Shown here piece after piece: positions 36,406-49,822 of a stretch of DNA of 64,000 nt. Each line of letters opens with the position of its first letter. Position 1 is the first letter of the stretch. Below the pieces are notes generated by a model. The model was not told the origin of the DNA. It worked only from the letters and a program-made list of their open reading frames with translations, and ran no database searches. The translations under genes were made by a program, and so were the position numbers. The stretch is from Henckelia pumila (taxonomy: Eukaryota > Streptophyta > Magnoliopsida > Lamiales > Gesneriaceae), in assembly GCF_033568475.1 (NCBI RefSeq), contig NC_133121.1, forward strand, positions 69,468,277-69,532,276, in the 5' to 3' direction.

Positions 36406-37877
36406 TGTAAGGCCCGGAATTAATTGAGTTAATCCGGAAATTATTTAATTTTAATCCGAGTATATTTAATTTGAGAATTTTGGAGTTTTGAATTAAATTC
36501 TAATATTCTTAAATTATTTAGGATTGAAATTGAATTAAAAAGATTTGCCGAGGACCGATTTGCAATTAAGCAAGACTTGAGGGGCCAAAGTGCAAATATG
36601 AGAAAAGTGACTTGGACACTTGTATGAATATGAATTTAAACGTGTACTCACCATATTTCTTCAGAATTGGAGCTGCAACTTCAGCAAGGAATCGAGAACC
36701 CTTCTTCCCAAGTGCAATTCTTGATCTTCAATCTTTAATAACTTTTGCTCCGGTTGTCTGAATTCAATTTCGAAAAGAGTTCCGGACTCCTAACAAGAAG
36801 GGCTATCTATTGATTTTACAATCAAGATACGTCAAATCGAGAATCCCGACTTCGAAACCGGTAGAAGAAAGAACAAGATTTGGGAGCAGAGTTTGATAGC
36901 CTTGAAGAGCTTGAAACCAAGACAAGAAAGGTATAAACCAACATCGAACCACGGGATATATAACTCGAGTTAGATTGACTTGAGTTTCCCTAAACCACAT
37001 ACTTATTTGTTTCTTGTTGGAATTTATTTATTTTCAAGTCCATAGATATATGTTCTTGATTGTTTAATTGATAGATGAATTGTATGAGATAGATGATGGC
37101 ATAGATAGATAAGTCTATTGCCTTTCCTTGCTAGATTAGCTTGTCTCTTGTAGGTGGCTTAGATTAATGCTTCTAGAATTGGTTGCATCTTGATAAGCCA
37201 CTAGATCTTAAAGAGTTGAAGGCAGATGTGCCATGTCTTAGAAAGGCAGATGTGCCAAATTACCGAATGTTTGGACTTGTATCGGTATGCGTAGGAGTAG
37301 ATCGACTCCTATGACCAAAGATCGATATAGTGGACCAAAGTTTGGGAATAAGAACATACCGCCACCTCGAATGGGAGAGTAGGTGGGAGATTTGTTGCGT
37401 TCTTATTCAAACCGGGATCCCTAGATGAGAGTTGAGAAAATAGTCAAGTCTTGGTCTAGAGTTAAGACTAAGAGTCAAGATCAAGAAGTCATACAAAAAC
37501 AAAACTAGAGTCAAGACTAAGACACTACTTAGATTTGATAGATGACTTTGTGTGGCTGATTATGTTATGCTTTGAATATAGCATGTTTTTGTGCTACGCT
37601 TTGATTTATAGCATGCTTTTGTTATATGCTTTGAATTATAGCATGTATTGTGGTTCATGAATATTTTTATGAATTAGTTATGATAGTAATTACACTTGAA
37701 CTCAATAGCATGCTATATGTTTCTTATACTGGGAAATGTATTTCTCACGGGAGATATCCGGCTGTTATTGTGTTTGTATGTGTGCATGACAACAGGTAGT
37801 TCGGGATCAGGACAGAGGCGAGCAGGAAGAACAGAGATTGAGAGTTAGAGTGGAGATCCGAGTTTAGATGTTCATTG
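36406..37877 (+). repeat. middle LTR of Gypsy-B, left part
   Basis: TGTAAGGCCCGG start; interrupted at 37877 by Copia-3. Matches 53625-55096. No protein is encoded. Confidence 0.9.
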
Positions 37878-39742
37878 TGTTGGAAAACTGGCGTTCAGAT
37901 CAATCACGATTGATACCCGGTGCAGCGGAAGTTTAAAAATTTTATTATGGAACAATTCCATAGTGTGGGTATCAACCGTTTAACGATTAAATTATAAGTG
38001 TGTGTAAAATTAAATAACTATTATATAATTTTACCTTTAATCTCGAATCGAGATTCTGGACACCAACAGATTTAATCTGCTCTTGTTGTCTCTCCCTGGA
38101 ACTGATGAACTTTAATCTCCTTCAATCAGGTCCACGAATAGAGGTTTAATCCCTCTGATAGATTGCACTAGAAAATCTATCAGAAGTTTTCTACGAAGAG
38201 AATAAACGAATTTGATTCGCTATTCTAGACTGCAATTCAAAATCACAGACCGGAATTTCTCACGCAGAGAAGGGAGGGTGTTCGGCCACTTTGAGAGAGA
38301 GGAGGCTAGGGTTTTCGAAAAACCTGTCTCAAATTATGACCTGTTGTGTGTAATTTCTGTACTGCAATAACTTATTTATAATGCAGGCCACTAACACCTT
38401 AGGGCCCATTAGTCATAAGTTGAGGCCCGACAAGCAAAGCCCGCATGTTCAGAAATTAATATAAAATTCATCGTGACTCCGATTGATAAACCGATTTTAC
38501 CAATGTGCACAGAAACCATTTCTGCACATTTTAAAGTCAAGATAAATTTTCCTGAATCCGTATTCAGTGGTTTCCAAAAATGTCCATCCCTATGTCATTT
38601 TAGGAAATCCTACTCCCTTACTCTTATTTAAGAAGTCCAACTTCTTTATTCATTAAATTTAACTCTTTAAATTTAACTATCTCAACGGGGATTAAAACTC
38701 CATTACACTGTGTGACCCTCAATGGTTCAGGGATACAGCTAGCCGTGGGCTCACAACTCCTTGTGACTCGGAACAACACTTTCCGACTTGCCCAACGAAT
38801 CATGGTAAAGCACCTAGCAACATCGCCCCATGATTCCCTAGGTATCACTGATAGTGCCTACAAGAACCAGTAGATTTTGGTTAGCGTACAGTACGGTCCC
38901 TTCATCCATATATCCCGATCGAATCAACAACCATTGGTATATCGAGAGTCGCTCAAGATTCGATAACTATGCAATACATCTTGAAGATCAAATTAGTGAC
39001 ATCGCATGTGCTACTAAGAAACCATTTCTTAAATCACATCAAGTACTCTGGCCAGAGATTCGTCACACTAATATCTCCTCAGATCGCATAGGATATCCAC
39101 ACTCGCAAGTATGTGGTGAATCCTTGACAACAATGCATCGACTCCTATATGTGTTGTAACTGTACCCAATCCCGACACCTGATGACCCCCATAGAGTCGG
39201 TAAACGAGTCAAAGCACAGTACTAGCATATAGAGTCTCCATGATGTTTCAAGTAGTAAGGACTAATGGTGTACAACCAAAACCGCGGACTTAATCCACTC
39301 GATAAGTGATAACCACTTGGAAAGTCCGGATAGGGTAGTTCGATTATTCATCCTATGAATATCCATTTGCATGCTTCGAACATCTCCATGTTCCCTACCA
39401 ATGAAACGTGGTACTCCGCATCGCAAATGCTAGTCTCAAACTCGAGCGATCCTTATCCTTATTATCGGACGGCTCAATCGACTAGGAACAGTTTAGAATA
39501 TACAGTGACTATAAGATGTATTTCATGATAGACATCCCCATGTTCTACCACATCTTACATACACTATAGTATATTCAAGGTCTTTATCAAAACAACAATA
39601 GTATATCATAATATAACAATATGAAGAAAGATAAAGTCAATGCCATTAAAAAATGTAAATTATATTAAACAAAAGATTGTTTATACAAAGAGTCATCAAA
39701 GCCCATAGCCACAAGTTGGCTCACTGGGCACCCACTCTTTCA
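37878..39742 (-). repeat. left (3') LTR of Copia-3
   Basis: Near-identical to 45576-47440. A PPT reading AGGGCAAGTGGGAGAT on the - strand follows at 39743-39758. Confidence 0.93.
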
Positions 39743-39756
39743 ATCTCCCACTTGCC

Positions 39757-42700
39757 CTATAGCCAACTAGTCATACTACGTAGACCCATTGCTTCGCGAT
39801 GTTTGTCAAACAATGGTCCTGGCAAGGGCTTAGTAAGCGGATCAGCGATATTGTCTGCAGAGGCCACTCGTTCGACAGTGATGTCTCCTCTTTCCACAAT
39901 CTCTCGGATGATGTGGTATTTCCTCAGTACGTGTTTGGATCTTTGATGAGACATTGGTTCCTTTGCTTGAGCAATGGCACCCGTGTTGTCACAGTACACC
40001 GGGACTGGACCAACAAATTCAGGAATGACGCCCAACTCTTGGACGAACTTCCTCATCCAAACGGCCTCTTTAGCAGCAGCTGATGCTGCAATGTATTCAG
40101 CCTCAGTGGTGGAATCCGCTGTGGTGTCCTGCTTGGAACTCTTCCAAGAGACAGCACCGCCATTGAGCATGAACACAAATCCAGAGGTTGACTTCGAGTC
40201 ATCCACGTCACTTTGGAAGCTAGAGTCGGTATAGCCTTCCAATTTCAGATCTCGTCCTCCATATACCATGAACATATTCTTAGTCCTTCGCAAGTACTTA
40301 AGAATGTCCTTCACGGCTTTCCAATGCATTTGACCAGGATTAGCCTGATATCTGCTCGTGACACTCAGAGCAAATGCTACATCCGGTCTGGTAGATATCA
40401 TCCCATACATGATACTACCTATAGCTGACGCATATGGTACATGTGTCATATTCTCTATCTCTGCATCAGTCTTGGGACACATAGACTTGGATAAAGAAAC
40501 TCCATGACACATGGGTAGATGTCCTCTCTTGGACCCATCCATTGAAAACCGTTTCAATATGGTGTCGATGTAGGTTGATTGAGTGAGTCCTATCATTCTC
40601 TTAGATCTATCTCTATAGATCTGTATCCCAAGAATGTAGGATGCCTCACCCAAATCCTTCATCGAGAATCTACCTGATAATCATATCTTTGTTGACTGCA
40701 ACATCCCTACATCATTCCCAATGAGTAGGATGTCATAAAGTACTAAGAATGTCACAGCATCCTTAACTACTTTCTTGTACACGCACGGTTCCTCCGGGTT
40801 CTTGATGAAACCAAAATCTTTTATTGTTTCATCAAATTTCTGGTTCCAACTTCTTGATGCTTGTTTTAGACCATAAATTGATCTCTGAAGCTTGCATACC
40901 TTATGCTCGCTTCCCATGGATGTGAACCCCTCAGGCTGCTTCATATAGATTTCTTCCTTAATGTCTCCATTAAGAAAAGCAGTCTTCACATCCATTTGCC
41001 ATATCTCATAGTCATACCATGCAGCTATGGCAATAAGGATTCTTATGGACTTGAACATTGCAACTGGTGAAAAGGTTTCATCATAGTCAACTCCTTGTCT
41101 TTGAGTGTAACCTTTCGCCACCAATCGCGCCTTGTAAGTCAATACCTTACCATCAGGCCCAAGCTTTCTCTTGTAGATCCATTTACACCCTATTGGAACA
41201 ATTCCATCAGGAGGATCTACTAAAGACCAAACTTGGTTTGTATGCATTGAATCCAATTCAGACTGCATAGCTTCAAGCCATAAATTTGAATCCGCATCAG
41301 AAATTGCTTCCTTGAAGTTTCTTGGATCACATCCAATGTCGGGTTCATCTTGATCCCCTTCAAGAAGAAGACCATATCGAACAGGAGGTCTAGAAGTCCT
41401 CTCGGATCTTCTAGGTTCAGCCGTGTCCAGTAATGGTTCCTGAGGCGTAGGATCGTTATTTTGTATTTCGGGTTCTTCTCGAACTTCTTCGAGTTCCATC
41501 ATCTCGCCTTTCTTATCCAATAAGAACTCCTTCTCCAAGAAGGTGGCATTCCTAGAAACAAACACCTTTGTTTCAGCAGGATAATAGAAATAATATCCGA
41601 TTGAATTCTTCGGATACCCTACAAAATAACATAAGCTGGATCGACTATCCAACTTATCTCCCACTGTCCGCTTCACGTAAGTAGGACATCCCCAAATCCT
41701 CAAGTACGAATACTTAGGAGCTTTGCCATTCCATAACTCGTATGGTGTTTTGTCTACTGCTTTAGTGTGGACGTTGTTCAACAACAATATCGCCGTTTCA
41801 AGCGCATAGCCCCAAAACGAAGGTGGAAGCTCAGTGAAGCTCATCATGGATCGAACCATGTCCAACAAAGTTCGATTACGACGCTCCGATACACCATTCA
41901 GCTGTGGTGTCATAGGAGGAGTCCACTGTGAGAGAATTCCATTCTCTTTCAGATAGTCCAAAAACTCGGTACTCAAGTATTCTCCACCTCGATCCGATCT
42001 AAGTGCTTTAATACTTTTACCTAGCTTGTTTTCTACTTCAGCCTTGAATTCTTTGAACTTTTCAAATGCTTCAGACTTATATTTCATTAAATATAAATAC
42101 CCATACCTTGAATAATCATCAGTAAAGGTAATGAAGTAGGTGTGGCCATATTGAGTCCCAACTCTAAATGGACCACAAACATCTGTATGGATCAAATCCA
42201 ACAGATTTTGACTACGCTCAGGTTTCCCCTTAAAAGGAGATTTAGTCATTTTCCCTTTTAGGTAGGATTCACAAGTAGGTAGAGAGTTAATATTAGACAT
42301 ATCAAACATGCCCTCTCCCACTAGCTTGTTCATCCTCCTTGAGGAAATATGACCTAGTCTAGCGTGCCAAAGGTTTGCCGGGTTTTGACTATCGATTTTC
42401 CTTTTGTTTGTTGTCGCCGGTTTATTAACATAATTTATTGGAACGTCTTTTAGTTTTAAGTTGTATAGATCGTTTTCAAGTTGTCCATTTCCAATCAAAC
42501 ATTCATTCTTGTAAATATTGCAAATCCCATTCACAAAATTGCAAGAATAACCATCTCTATCTAGCATAGAAACAGAAATAATGTTTTTAATTAAATCCGG
42601 AACAAATAAAACATCCCTTAAAAATAACTTAAAACCGTTCTGCAAAATTAAACAAACATCTCCAATGGCTGTAGCTTCAACTCTGGAACCATTCTCGAGC

Positions 42701-43665
42701 CTCAGCTGGGTCTCACCCATTCTAAGCCTGCGACTTCTTGTCATCACCTGCAAATCATTGCAAATGTGAGATCCACATCCGGTATCCAATACCCAAGAAG
42801 TAGTATTAAGTGAAATGTTTATTTCAATATAAAACATACCCTTTGCAGTTCCCAACTGCTCTAGATATTCCTTGCAGTTGCGCTTCCAATGACCGGGCTT
42901 CTTGCAGTAATGGCAAACATCCTTGGATTTTCCATTGTTTGAAGCCTTTGTCTTGTGCTTCTTCTCGGGTTCGACTTTCATGGGTGGGGCAGAACGTTTC
43001 TTACCCTTCGTACTTGGCCCCTTCTTAGCAGAAGATGAGGAGCCCACCAAGAAAGCTGGTTTATCCTTCTTTAGTGTGGATTCATATGTCACAAGCATAT
43101 TGACCATCTCTTCAAGGGTGGCCTCTATCTTGTTCATATTAAAATTTACCACAAATCCGTCAAACGAAGAAGGAAGAGACAGAAGCAGTAAATCCATGTT
43201 GAGTTCATGCTCCAACACCAAATCAAGAGTTGCTAATTTCTGTATGAGCCAAATCACTCGTACCCCATGATCACGGACCGAAGTCCCTTCACGCATGCGA
43301 CACGTCATTAGCTCCTTAACAGTAGCGAACCTTTCAGCCCTCGATTGAGCCCCAAAAAGTTCCTTGAGTTGAGCGTGAATGTCAGCAGCATTCACGGTGT
43401 CCTCAAATCGCCTCTGGAGTTCATCAGACATCGAGGCTTGCATATAGCATTTGGTCTTGATGTCATGGTCCCACCATGCATCAAGTTTGGCCAATTCCTC
43501 CGGACTTACGTCAGCTGGTGCTTCCTTTGGAGGTGATTTCTCTAACACGTAGAGCATCTTCTCCGAAGGCAAGACAATCTTCAACTTCCGGAACCATTCC
43601 GTATAGTTTGCGCCAGTCAACTTGTTTTGTTCGAGGATCGAGAATAATGGATTACGCGAATTCAT
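39757..43665 (-). pseudogene. Copia-3 gag-pol polyprotein (RT motif deleted, one stop)
   Basis: Opens with MNSRNPLFSILEQNKLTGANY at 43665 and reads through gag, zinc knuckle CHYCKKPGHWKRNC, protease VLDTGCGSHICND, integrase (LRSDRGGEYLSTEF) and most of reverse transcriptase. The RT catalytic motif is LYDILL instead of LYVDDILL: a 6-bp in-frame deletion near 40736 removes Val-Asp. A few codons later TGG (Trp) has become TGA (40681-40683), splitting the frame. RT/RNase H resumes at 40662 (MKDLGEASYILGIQ) and runs to 39757 (DSTTEAEYIAAS, ADNIADPLTKPLPG). Gag through integrase is otherwise open. Confidence 0.93.
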
Positions 43666-45561
43666 TGTATGAAATACTGAAAAGAAAAACAGACATATAT
43701 CAATGATTGTTTAAGCAATTTACTATGACATAAAATAGGCGAATTTAATTTTATGAATCTCACTCCCACTATTTTAACGATTTCACTACCCTCTAGTGAA
43801 AACGGGAAACTTTTTCCTTAGTGAGAACATGGAGTCCAATTGACAAACTTATGGTCCCGAATAATATCAGCCAACCATAATTCTCAAAAGGTAGAGCCCA
43901 ATTGCTTCCAAAGCAACCCCCATGTGTTTACCTCATGTCCAATAAGGGCCCAATAATATGACGCCGTTTAAAGTGACATGTCAAGATGACCCATCAATAT
44001 TAAGTTGTGATGGACGGTCGCCATGTGGATCCCCCAATAATATGAGCCGATCCCATGGGAGTTCCACCCAACTTACAACATGTGTCGATCCAATGTACAG
44101 CTTTCCGACGGACGGGCCCCCCCAATAATATGAGCCGGACCGTATCCGCGGGTAGCATCACATACATTGACCGTTGATGGAAGGTAGGAATATTTAAACA
44201 AATTTAAATTTCCTTTATTTATCTTGATATCAATTTTAAATCATATTTAAAATGAGGGATTTTTAATTATAAAAAATTTGTCTCATCAATTTCAAATTAT
44301 TGCATGCTTGCCGGATTCACGCAATTATGTCTAAAACATGCATACAATCATAATATCATATATTATATATAGGATGATCGATTCCATTTCTAATTGACTC
44401 GTGGTTGCCAATCACGAGTCTTAGTCCAATCCTAGGTAATATGCAGTATGCAATGCAATCCTATTACATTAGCTTCCAATTTACATTTCTTCGTCTTTAT
44501 TGTCTGCTGGGCCCACCATCTTCAAATCTTGATCTCCCACTAAATCTAATGTATTTACAATAAATAGCAATGACAAGTAGGGGATACATTTTAGGGGTGG
44601 GAACGGGCCATAAACCAAGCCCACTTTTATTACATATGACATTCATATTGGGCCATAAACCAGGCCCATTAATAAAACCAACAACAATAAAACAAATGTA
44701 AATTCCTAACATACACCTACAAAATTGGTCATGGCAATCGATCATCCTTATCCAATAACATTTAATTCAAAATTAATTCATTGGATATCATGCATATGGC
44801 AATTTAAATTTAAACAGGATAAAATCATATTTTATATATAAAATCATATTTTACATATAAAATCATATTTTACCTTTTATTAAATAAAATCATATTTTAT
44901 CTACTAGATCTAATTTTATAGATAAAATCATATTTTACTTAATATATACATAAGATCAAATCTTATCATCAATTGTATCAAAAATAATTGATTTCAAAAT
45001 TCAATTTAAGGATAAAATATTAAAATTTTCCAAAAATTCAAATTTATCCAAAAATCAATTTTAAAATTTTCGGACTCGAACAATTCGATCCGATGCCTCG
45101 TGAACCAATCAAAAACAATTTTTGACCGGACCAAAAATAAAATTTTAACACATTAAAATTAATTTAAATAAAAAAATAATTTTTCCCGCGGGCCGCCCGG
45201 GACACTCCCGGGCCGGCCCGCACCCGTGGGCGCGGGCCGGGGCAGCCCGGCTGCCCCTTTAGGGCAGCGACAATCGCTGCCCTGGCAGCGCTCTGCGCTG
45301 CGCCGAGCGCTCTGCCCTGGCGGCGCTGAGCGCCGCCCCTGGGCCGCGACGTGCGCCGCCGTGGGCGGCGCTGTGCGCCCCCTTTGGGCGGCGCCGTGCG
45401 CCGCTCGGGGCAGCGACCGTCGGGGCAGCGATCCAATCGCTGCCCGGGTTTTGCCCGAAAAAAAAATTTTTTTTATTTAAAATATTTATTTTGTTTTAAA
45501 AAACCAAGACTCAAAAATTTTTGTACAATCGATTAATTTAATCGTTTGATCTGAGCGACCT
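43666..45561 (-). other. 5' leader of Copia-3 (non-coding)
   Basis: Contains the spaced CCCAATAATATGA-like motifs (43855-44135), AT-rich AAAATCATATTTTA-like repeats (about 44818-44940) and the largest GC-rich block of the three copies (45182-45455). The open frames in that block are by-products of its composition. Confidence 0.75.
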
Positions 45562-45574
45562 GGCTCTGATACCA
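45562..45574 (-). other. primer-binding site of Copia-3
   Basis: The - strand reads TGGTATCAGAGCC, one base from the LTR. Confidence 0.85.
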
Positions 45575-45575
45575 C

Positions 45576-47440
45576 TGTTGGAAAACTGGCATTCAGATCA
45601 ATCACAATTGATACTCGGTGCAGCGGAAGTTTAAAAATTTTATTATGGAACAATTCCATAGTGTGGGTATCAACCGTTTAACGATTAAATTATAAGTGTG
45701 TGTAAAATTAAATAACTATTATATAATTTTACCTTTAATCTCGAATCGAGATTCTGGACACCAACAGATTTAATCTGCTCTTGTTGTCTCTCCCTGGAAC
45801 TGATGAACTTTAATCTCCTTCAATCAGGTCCACGAATAGAGGTTTAATCCCTCTGATAGATTGCACTAGAAAATCTATCAGAAGTTTTCTACGAAGAGAA
45901 TAAACGAATTTGATTCGCTATTCCAGACTGCAATTCAAAATCACAGACCGGAATTTCTCACGCATAGAAGGGAGGGTGTTCGGCCACTTTGAGAGAGAGG
46001 AGGCTAGGGTTTTCGAAAAACCTGTCTCAAATTATGACCTGTTGTGTGTAATTTCTGTACTGCAATAACTTATTTATAATGCAGGCCACTAACATCTTAG
46101 GGCCCATTAGTCATAAGTTGAGGCCCGACAAGCAAAGCCCGCATGTTCAGAAATTAATATAAAATTCATCGTGACTCCGATTGATAAACCGATTTTACCA
46201 ATGTGCACAAAAACCATTTCTGCACATTTTAAAGTCAAGATAAATTTTCCTGAATCCGTATTCAGTGGTTTCCAAACATGTCCATCTCTATGTCATTTTA
46301 GGAAATCCTACTCCCTTACTCTTATTTAAGAAGTCCAACTTCTTTATTCATTAAATTTAACTCTTTAAATTTAACTATCTCAACGGGGATTAAAACTCCA
46401 TTACACTGTGTGACCCTCAATGGTTCAGGGATACAGCTAGCCGTGGGCTCACAACTCCTTATGACTCGGAACAACACTTTCCGACTTGCCCAACGAATCA
46501 TGGTAAAGCGCCTAGCAACATCGCCCCATGATTCCCTAGGTATCACTGATAGTGCCTACAAGAACCAGTAGATTTTGGTTAGCGTACAGTACGGTCCCTT
46601 CATCCATATATCCTGATCGAATCAACAACCATTGGTATATCGAGAGTCGCTCAAGATTCGATAACTATGCAATACATCTTGAAGATCAAATTAGTGACAT
46701 CGCATGTGCTACTAAGAAACCATTTCTTAAATCACATCAAGTACTCTGGCCAGAGATTCGTCACACTAATATCTCCTCAGATCGCATAGGATATCCACAC
46801 TCGCAAGTATGTGGTGAATCCTTGACAACAATGCATCGACTCCTATATGTGTTGTAACTGTACCCAATCCCGACACCTGATGACCCCCATAGAGTCGGTA
46901 AACGAGTCAAAGCACAGTACTAGCATATAGAGTCTCCATGATGTTTCAAGTAGTAAGGACTAATGGTGTACAACCAAAACCGCGGACTTAATCCACTCGA
47001 TAAGTGATAACCACTTGGAAAGTCCGGATAGGGTAGTTCGATTATTCATCCTATGAATATCCATTTGCATGCTTCGAACATCTCCATGTTCCCTACCAAT
47101 GAAACGTGGTACTCCGCATCGCAAATGCTAGTCTCAAACTCGAGCGATCCTTATCCTTATTATCGGACGGCTCAATCGACTAGGAACAGTTTAGAATATA
47201 CAGTGACTATAAGATGTATTTCATGATAGACATCCCCATGTTCTACCACATCTTACATACACTATAGTATATTCAAGGTCTTTATCAAAACAACAATAGT
47301 ATATCATAATATAACAATATGAAGAAAGATAAAGTCATTGCCATTAAAAAATGTAAATTATATTAAACAAAAGATTGTTTATACAAAGAGTCATCAAAGC
47401 CCATAGCCACAAGTTGGCTCACTGGGCACCCACTCTTTCA
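45576..47440 (-). repeat. right (5') LTR of Copia-3
   Basis: Near-identical to 37878-39742; followed by the TSD CATTG. Confidence 0.93.
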
Positions 47441-47445
47441 CATTG

Positions 47446-48087
47446 TGCTGTCAATGTTTAGTGTAAACACTAGAAGCATGATTATGTTGTAGCTACTATT
47501 ACCAAGACTTATTGTCTATCATGTTGTTGTGTTGTTGATGTTCATAGGATATAAATGAGGATTGTAAATTCTTAAGACAACATGTTGTAGCCTCATGATT
47601 CTAGTATGAGACTTTATTCTAGTATGGTGATCTTGTTCCTCTTTAACTATATCATGTTATAATGCATGTTAGCCTATGATTATGTATAGATTATACATGA
47701 GATGATGCTAAATGGAAAAGAATGGAAGGGACACAATTTTGACAGCAAAAGATCTTCTGTTTTTTTTTTCTGCACAATGAGCCCGCTCGATCGGGTGATT
47801 ATCACCGATCGAGCGAGGCCCTTATATTGGAAACAGTGAGTGAGCATTTTGGGCTCGCTCGATCGGTGAAGATTAACCGATCGAGCGAGGCCAAAATATT
47901 CCCAACCCGAGAAGTTGGCTTCAGGGCTCGCTCGATCGGGTGTTTTTCACCGATCGAGCGAGGTGCTCCAATTTTTTTTTAAAAAAAAAAAATTTGTTTA
48001 TTTTATTTAGTCTTTGATGCTTGACTAATTATTATGATTATTTGGTTAATTGTATTGAAATGAGAGATTAGTACTCGGATCCTCACA
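47446..48087 (+). repeat. middle LTR of Gypsy-B, right part
   Basis: Continues the LTR after Copia-3 and ends CGGATCCTCACA. It contains three CTCGATCGG...CCGATCGAG hairpins at about 47782-47818, 47852-47892 and 47924-47965. Confidence 0.88.
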
Positions 48088-48092
48088 ACAGG

Positions 48093-48104
48093 TGGTATCA
48101 GAGC
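48093..48104 (+). other. primer-binding site of Gypsy-B
   Basis: TGGTATCAGAGC, six bases after the LTR end. Confidence 0.85.
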
Positions 48105-48522
48105 AAGAAAATTCTGGACTAAGATAGATAGTGAGTGGGGTAGATCGAGTCTTATTCCCTGCTTACTTATTTGATCATGCTGAGATTTATTTACATAATT
48201 GAATTATATGTTGTAAATGCTAGCATGGTTTACTTTCAAGTATTTACTTATATGATGTTGTATTTATTTTATTTGAAAGTATGATATGATGGTTAAAGAC
48301 ACATGTTTCTTGGAATATCTGGCATGATTCAAGCATGTGTTATGTGGTTTATGACATGTTACCCGACTATCTGAATTGATTGGAAGCATGTTTTGGTATT
48401 CTTACCTTGATGATTTATTTAAGATTGAATCAGAACTGATTCTTGATCAGAGGTAAGATGATCAGAAGAGGACTGAGATAGATTTAATGAGTATGGTATC
48501 TTAACCATGTTGATAATCAGAT

Positions 48523-49635
48523 ATGTCTCGACAACCAGGACGACCAGCTACTAGACAGACAGTGGCAGTTCCTCAGCTTGAACAGGCAAATGACACACAG
48601 ACATTGCCAGAACAGGTAAATGTAGCCCCGACAGTGCCACAAGCACCAGAAGCACCGAGAATAGAACAGGGCATTATATCCAATGATTTGATGAATGTTA
48701 CAGCTTCACCTATGGAAATACTGTTGAAACGGTTTCAGTCTTTTAAACCACCAACGTTGAAGGGGACGGAAAATTCATTAGCTTGTGAGAGTTGGCTTGA
48801 TGATATAGAGATTTTGTTTGATTCTCTTGATTACAGTGATGAACGGAGAGTCAGACTGATAGGCCATCAATTGCATGAAGTTGCAAAGAGTTGGTGGTTT
48901 ACAACCAAGAGAGCCTTGGAGCATCGAGGTACAGTGATCACCTGGAAAGTCTTCAAGACTGAGTTTTACCAACGTTTCTTTCCAGTACCTTATCGCAAAG
49001 ACAAGGGTGCTGAATTTTCCAATCTGAACCAGGGGAATTTAAATGTTGAAGAATATGTTGAAAAGTTTTCTACCTTGCTACGCTTTGCTCCACATGTTGC
49101 TGATAGTGATGAGGCAATGGCTGATCAGTTCATTAATGTACTGAATTCTGATGTGTTTACTTTGGTGAATATGGGGAGACCGAATACTTTTGCTGATGCG
49201 ATTGATCAAGCAAAGGGAGCAGAGGCTGGATTACTTAGACAGCGAAGAACATCGATTGTCTCACAGCCACCACTATAGCCACAACAATCAGCTCAGTTTC
49301 AATCTCCATTCCCCAGATATGAGAGCGGTAGCAGCAACAATGGGATGAAAAAATTTCTGAAAGCTCAAGGGAAACAGTTCAAGAAAACAGAGAGTAGTTT
49401 CCCCAGTTCTAGTGGAAGACTGGTGAGTTCCAATTATACCGGTGTGTATTGTAATCGATGTGGAGGAAGAAATCAGACTGAGCAATGCCAAGGAGTCTCA
49501 GGTAATTGCAACATATGTCGTCAGCCAGGCTATTTCGCAAGAGTGTGTCCTCAGCAAGACTCTCGAAGATCACAAGGTATGGAGTCTTCAAAATCTGAGA
49601 CTCAGTCAGAAAGACAAACCTCAGATGATGTTTAG
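48523..49635 (+). pseudogene. Gypsy-B gag with zinc knuckle
   Basis: Starts MSRQPGRPATRQTVAVPQLEQ. After a low-complexity N-terminus comes the capsid domain: ILLKRFQSFKPPTLKG, SWLDDIEILFDSLDYSDERRVRLIGHQL, KSWWFTTKRALEHRG, then EFYQRFFPVPYRKDKGAEFSNL and VEEYVEKFSTLLRFAPHVADS. A TAG at 49276-49278 interrupts it, probably from CAG since the same frame continues. The second part carries CNRCGGRNQTEQC and a CX2CX4-Y-X4C knuckle (CNICRQPGYFARVC), in which tyrosine replaces the expected histidine. It ends at a TAG at 49633-49635. Downstream toward 49822 the frame is degraded. Confidence 0.85.
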
Positions 49636-49822
49636 CAGGTAATTGTTCTATTGCCTAGTTTTATATTGCGAGATACCTATCCTTCTCATATGTTTTGTTT
49701 GAGCACTTTTTCATGTTGCCTGCATTACCTCTGAGCCATTATGTTCTGTAGTTGTGATCTCTTTACTTAGGAGGGGAGGTTTTATTTCTGTCAGAGTTGT
49801 CAGGAAATGTATACTACAGTTT

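Larger units (their letters stand above)
37878..47440 (-). mobile_element. Copia-3, youngest Ty1/copia copy, RT-defective
   Basis: LTRs of 1865 bp each (37878-39742 and 45576-47440) flanked by the TSD CATTG (37873-37877 and 47441-47445). About 13 differences between the two LTRs were counted by eye, the fewest of the three copies. The sister LTR of its host carries the intact empty site (55088-55107). Its LTRs start TGTTGGAAAACTGG. Confidence 0.95.

Noticed and set aside
38854..39159. 101-codon open frame repeated at 46552-46857 and 50408-50713 (opposite strand)
   Set aside because: It lies antisense inside the copia LTR in each case; repetition is due to the LTR copies, and equivalent frames in the Copia-1 and Copia-2 LTRs are shorter and different.
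45164..45480. Arg/Pro/Ala-rich open frames on both strands
   Set aside because: By-products of the GC-rich leader block, with open frames overlapping on opposite strands.
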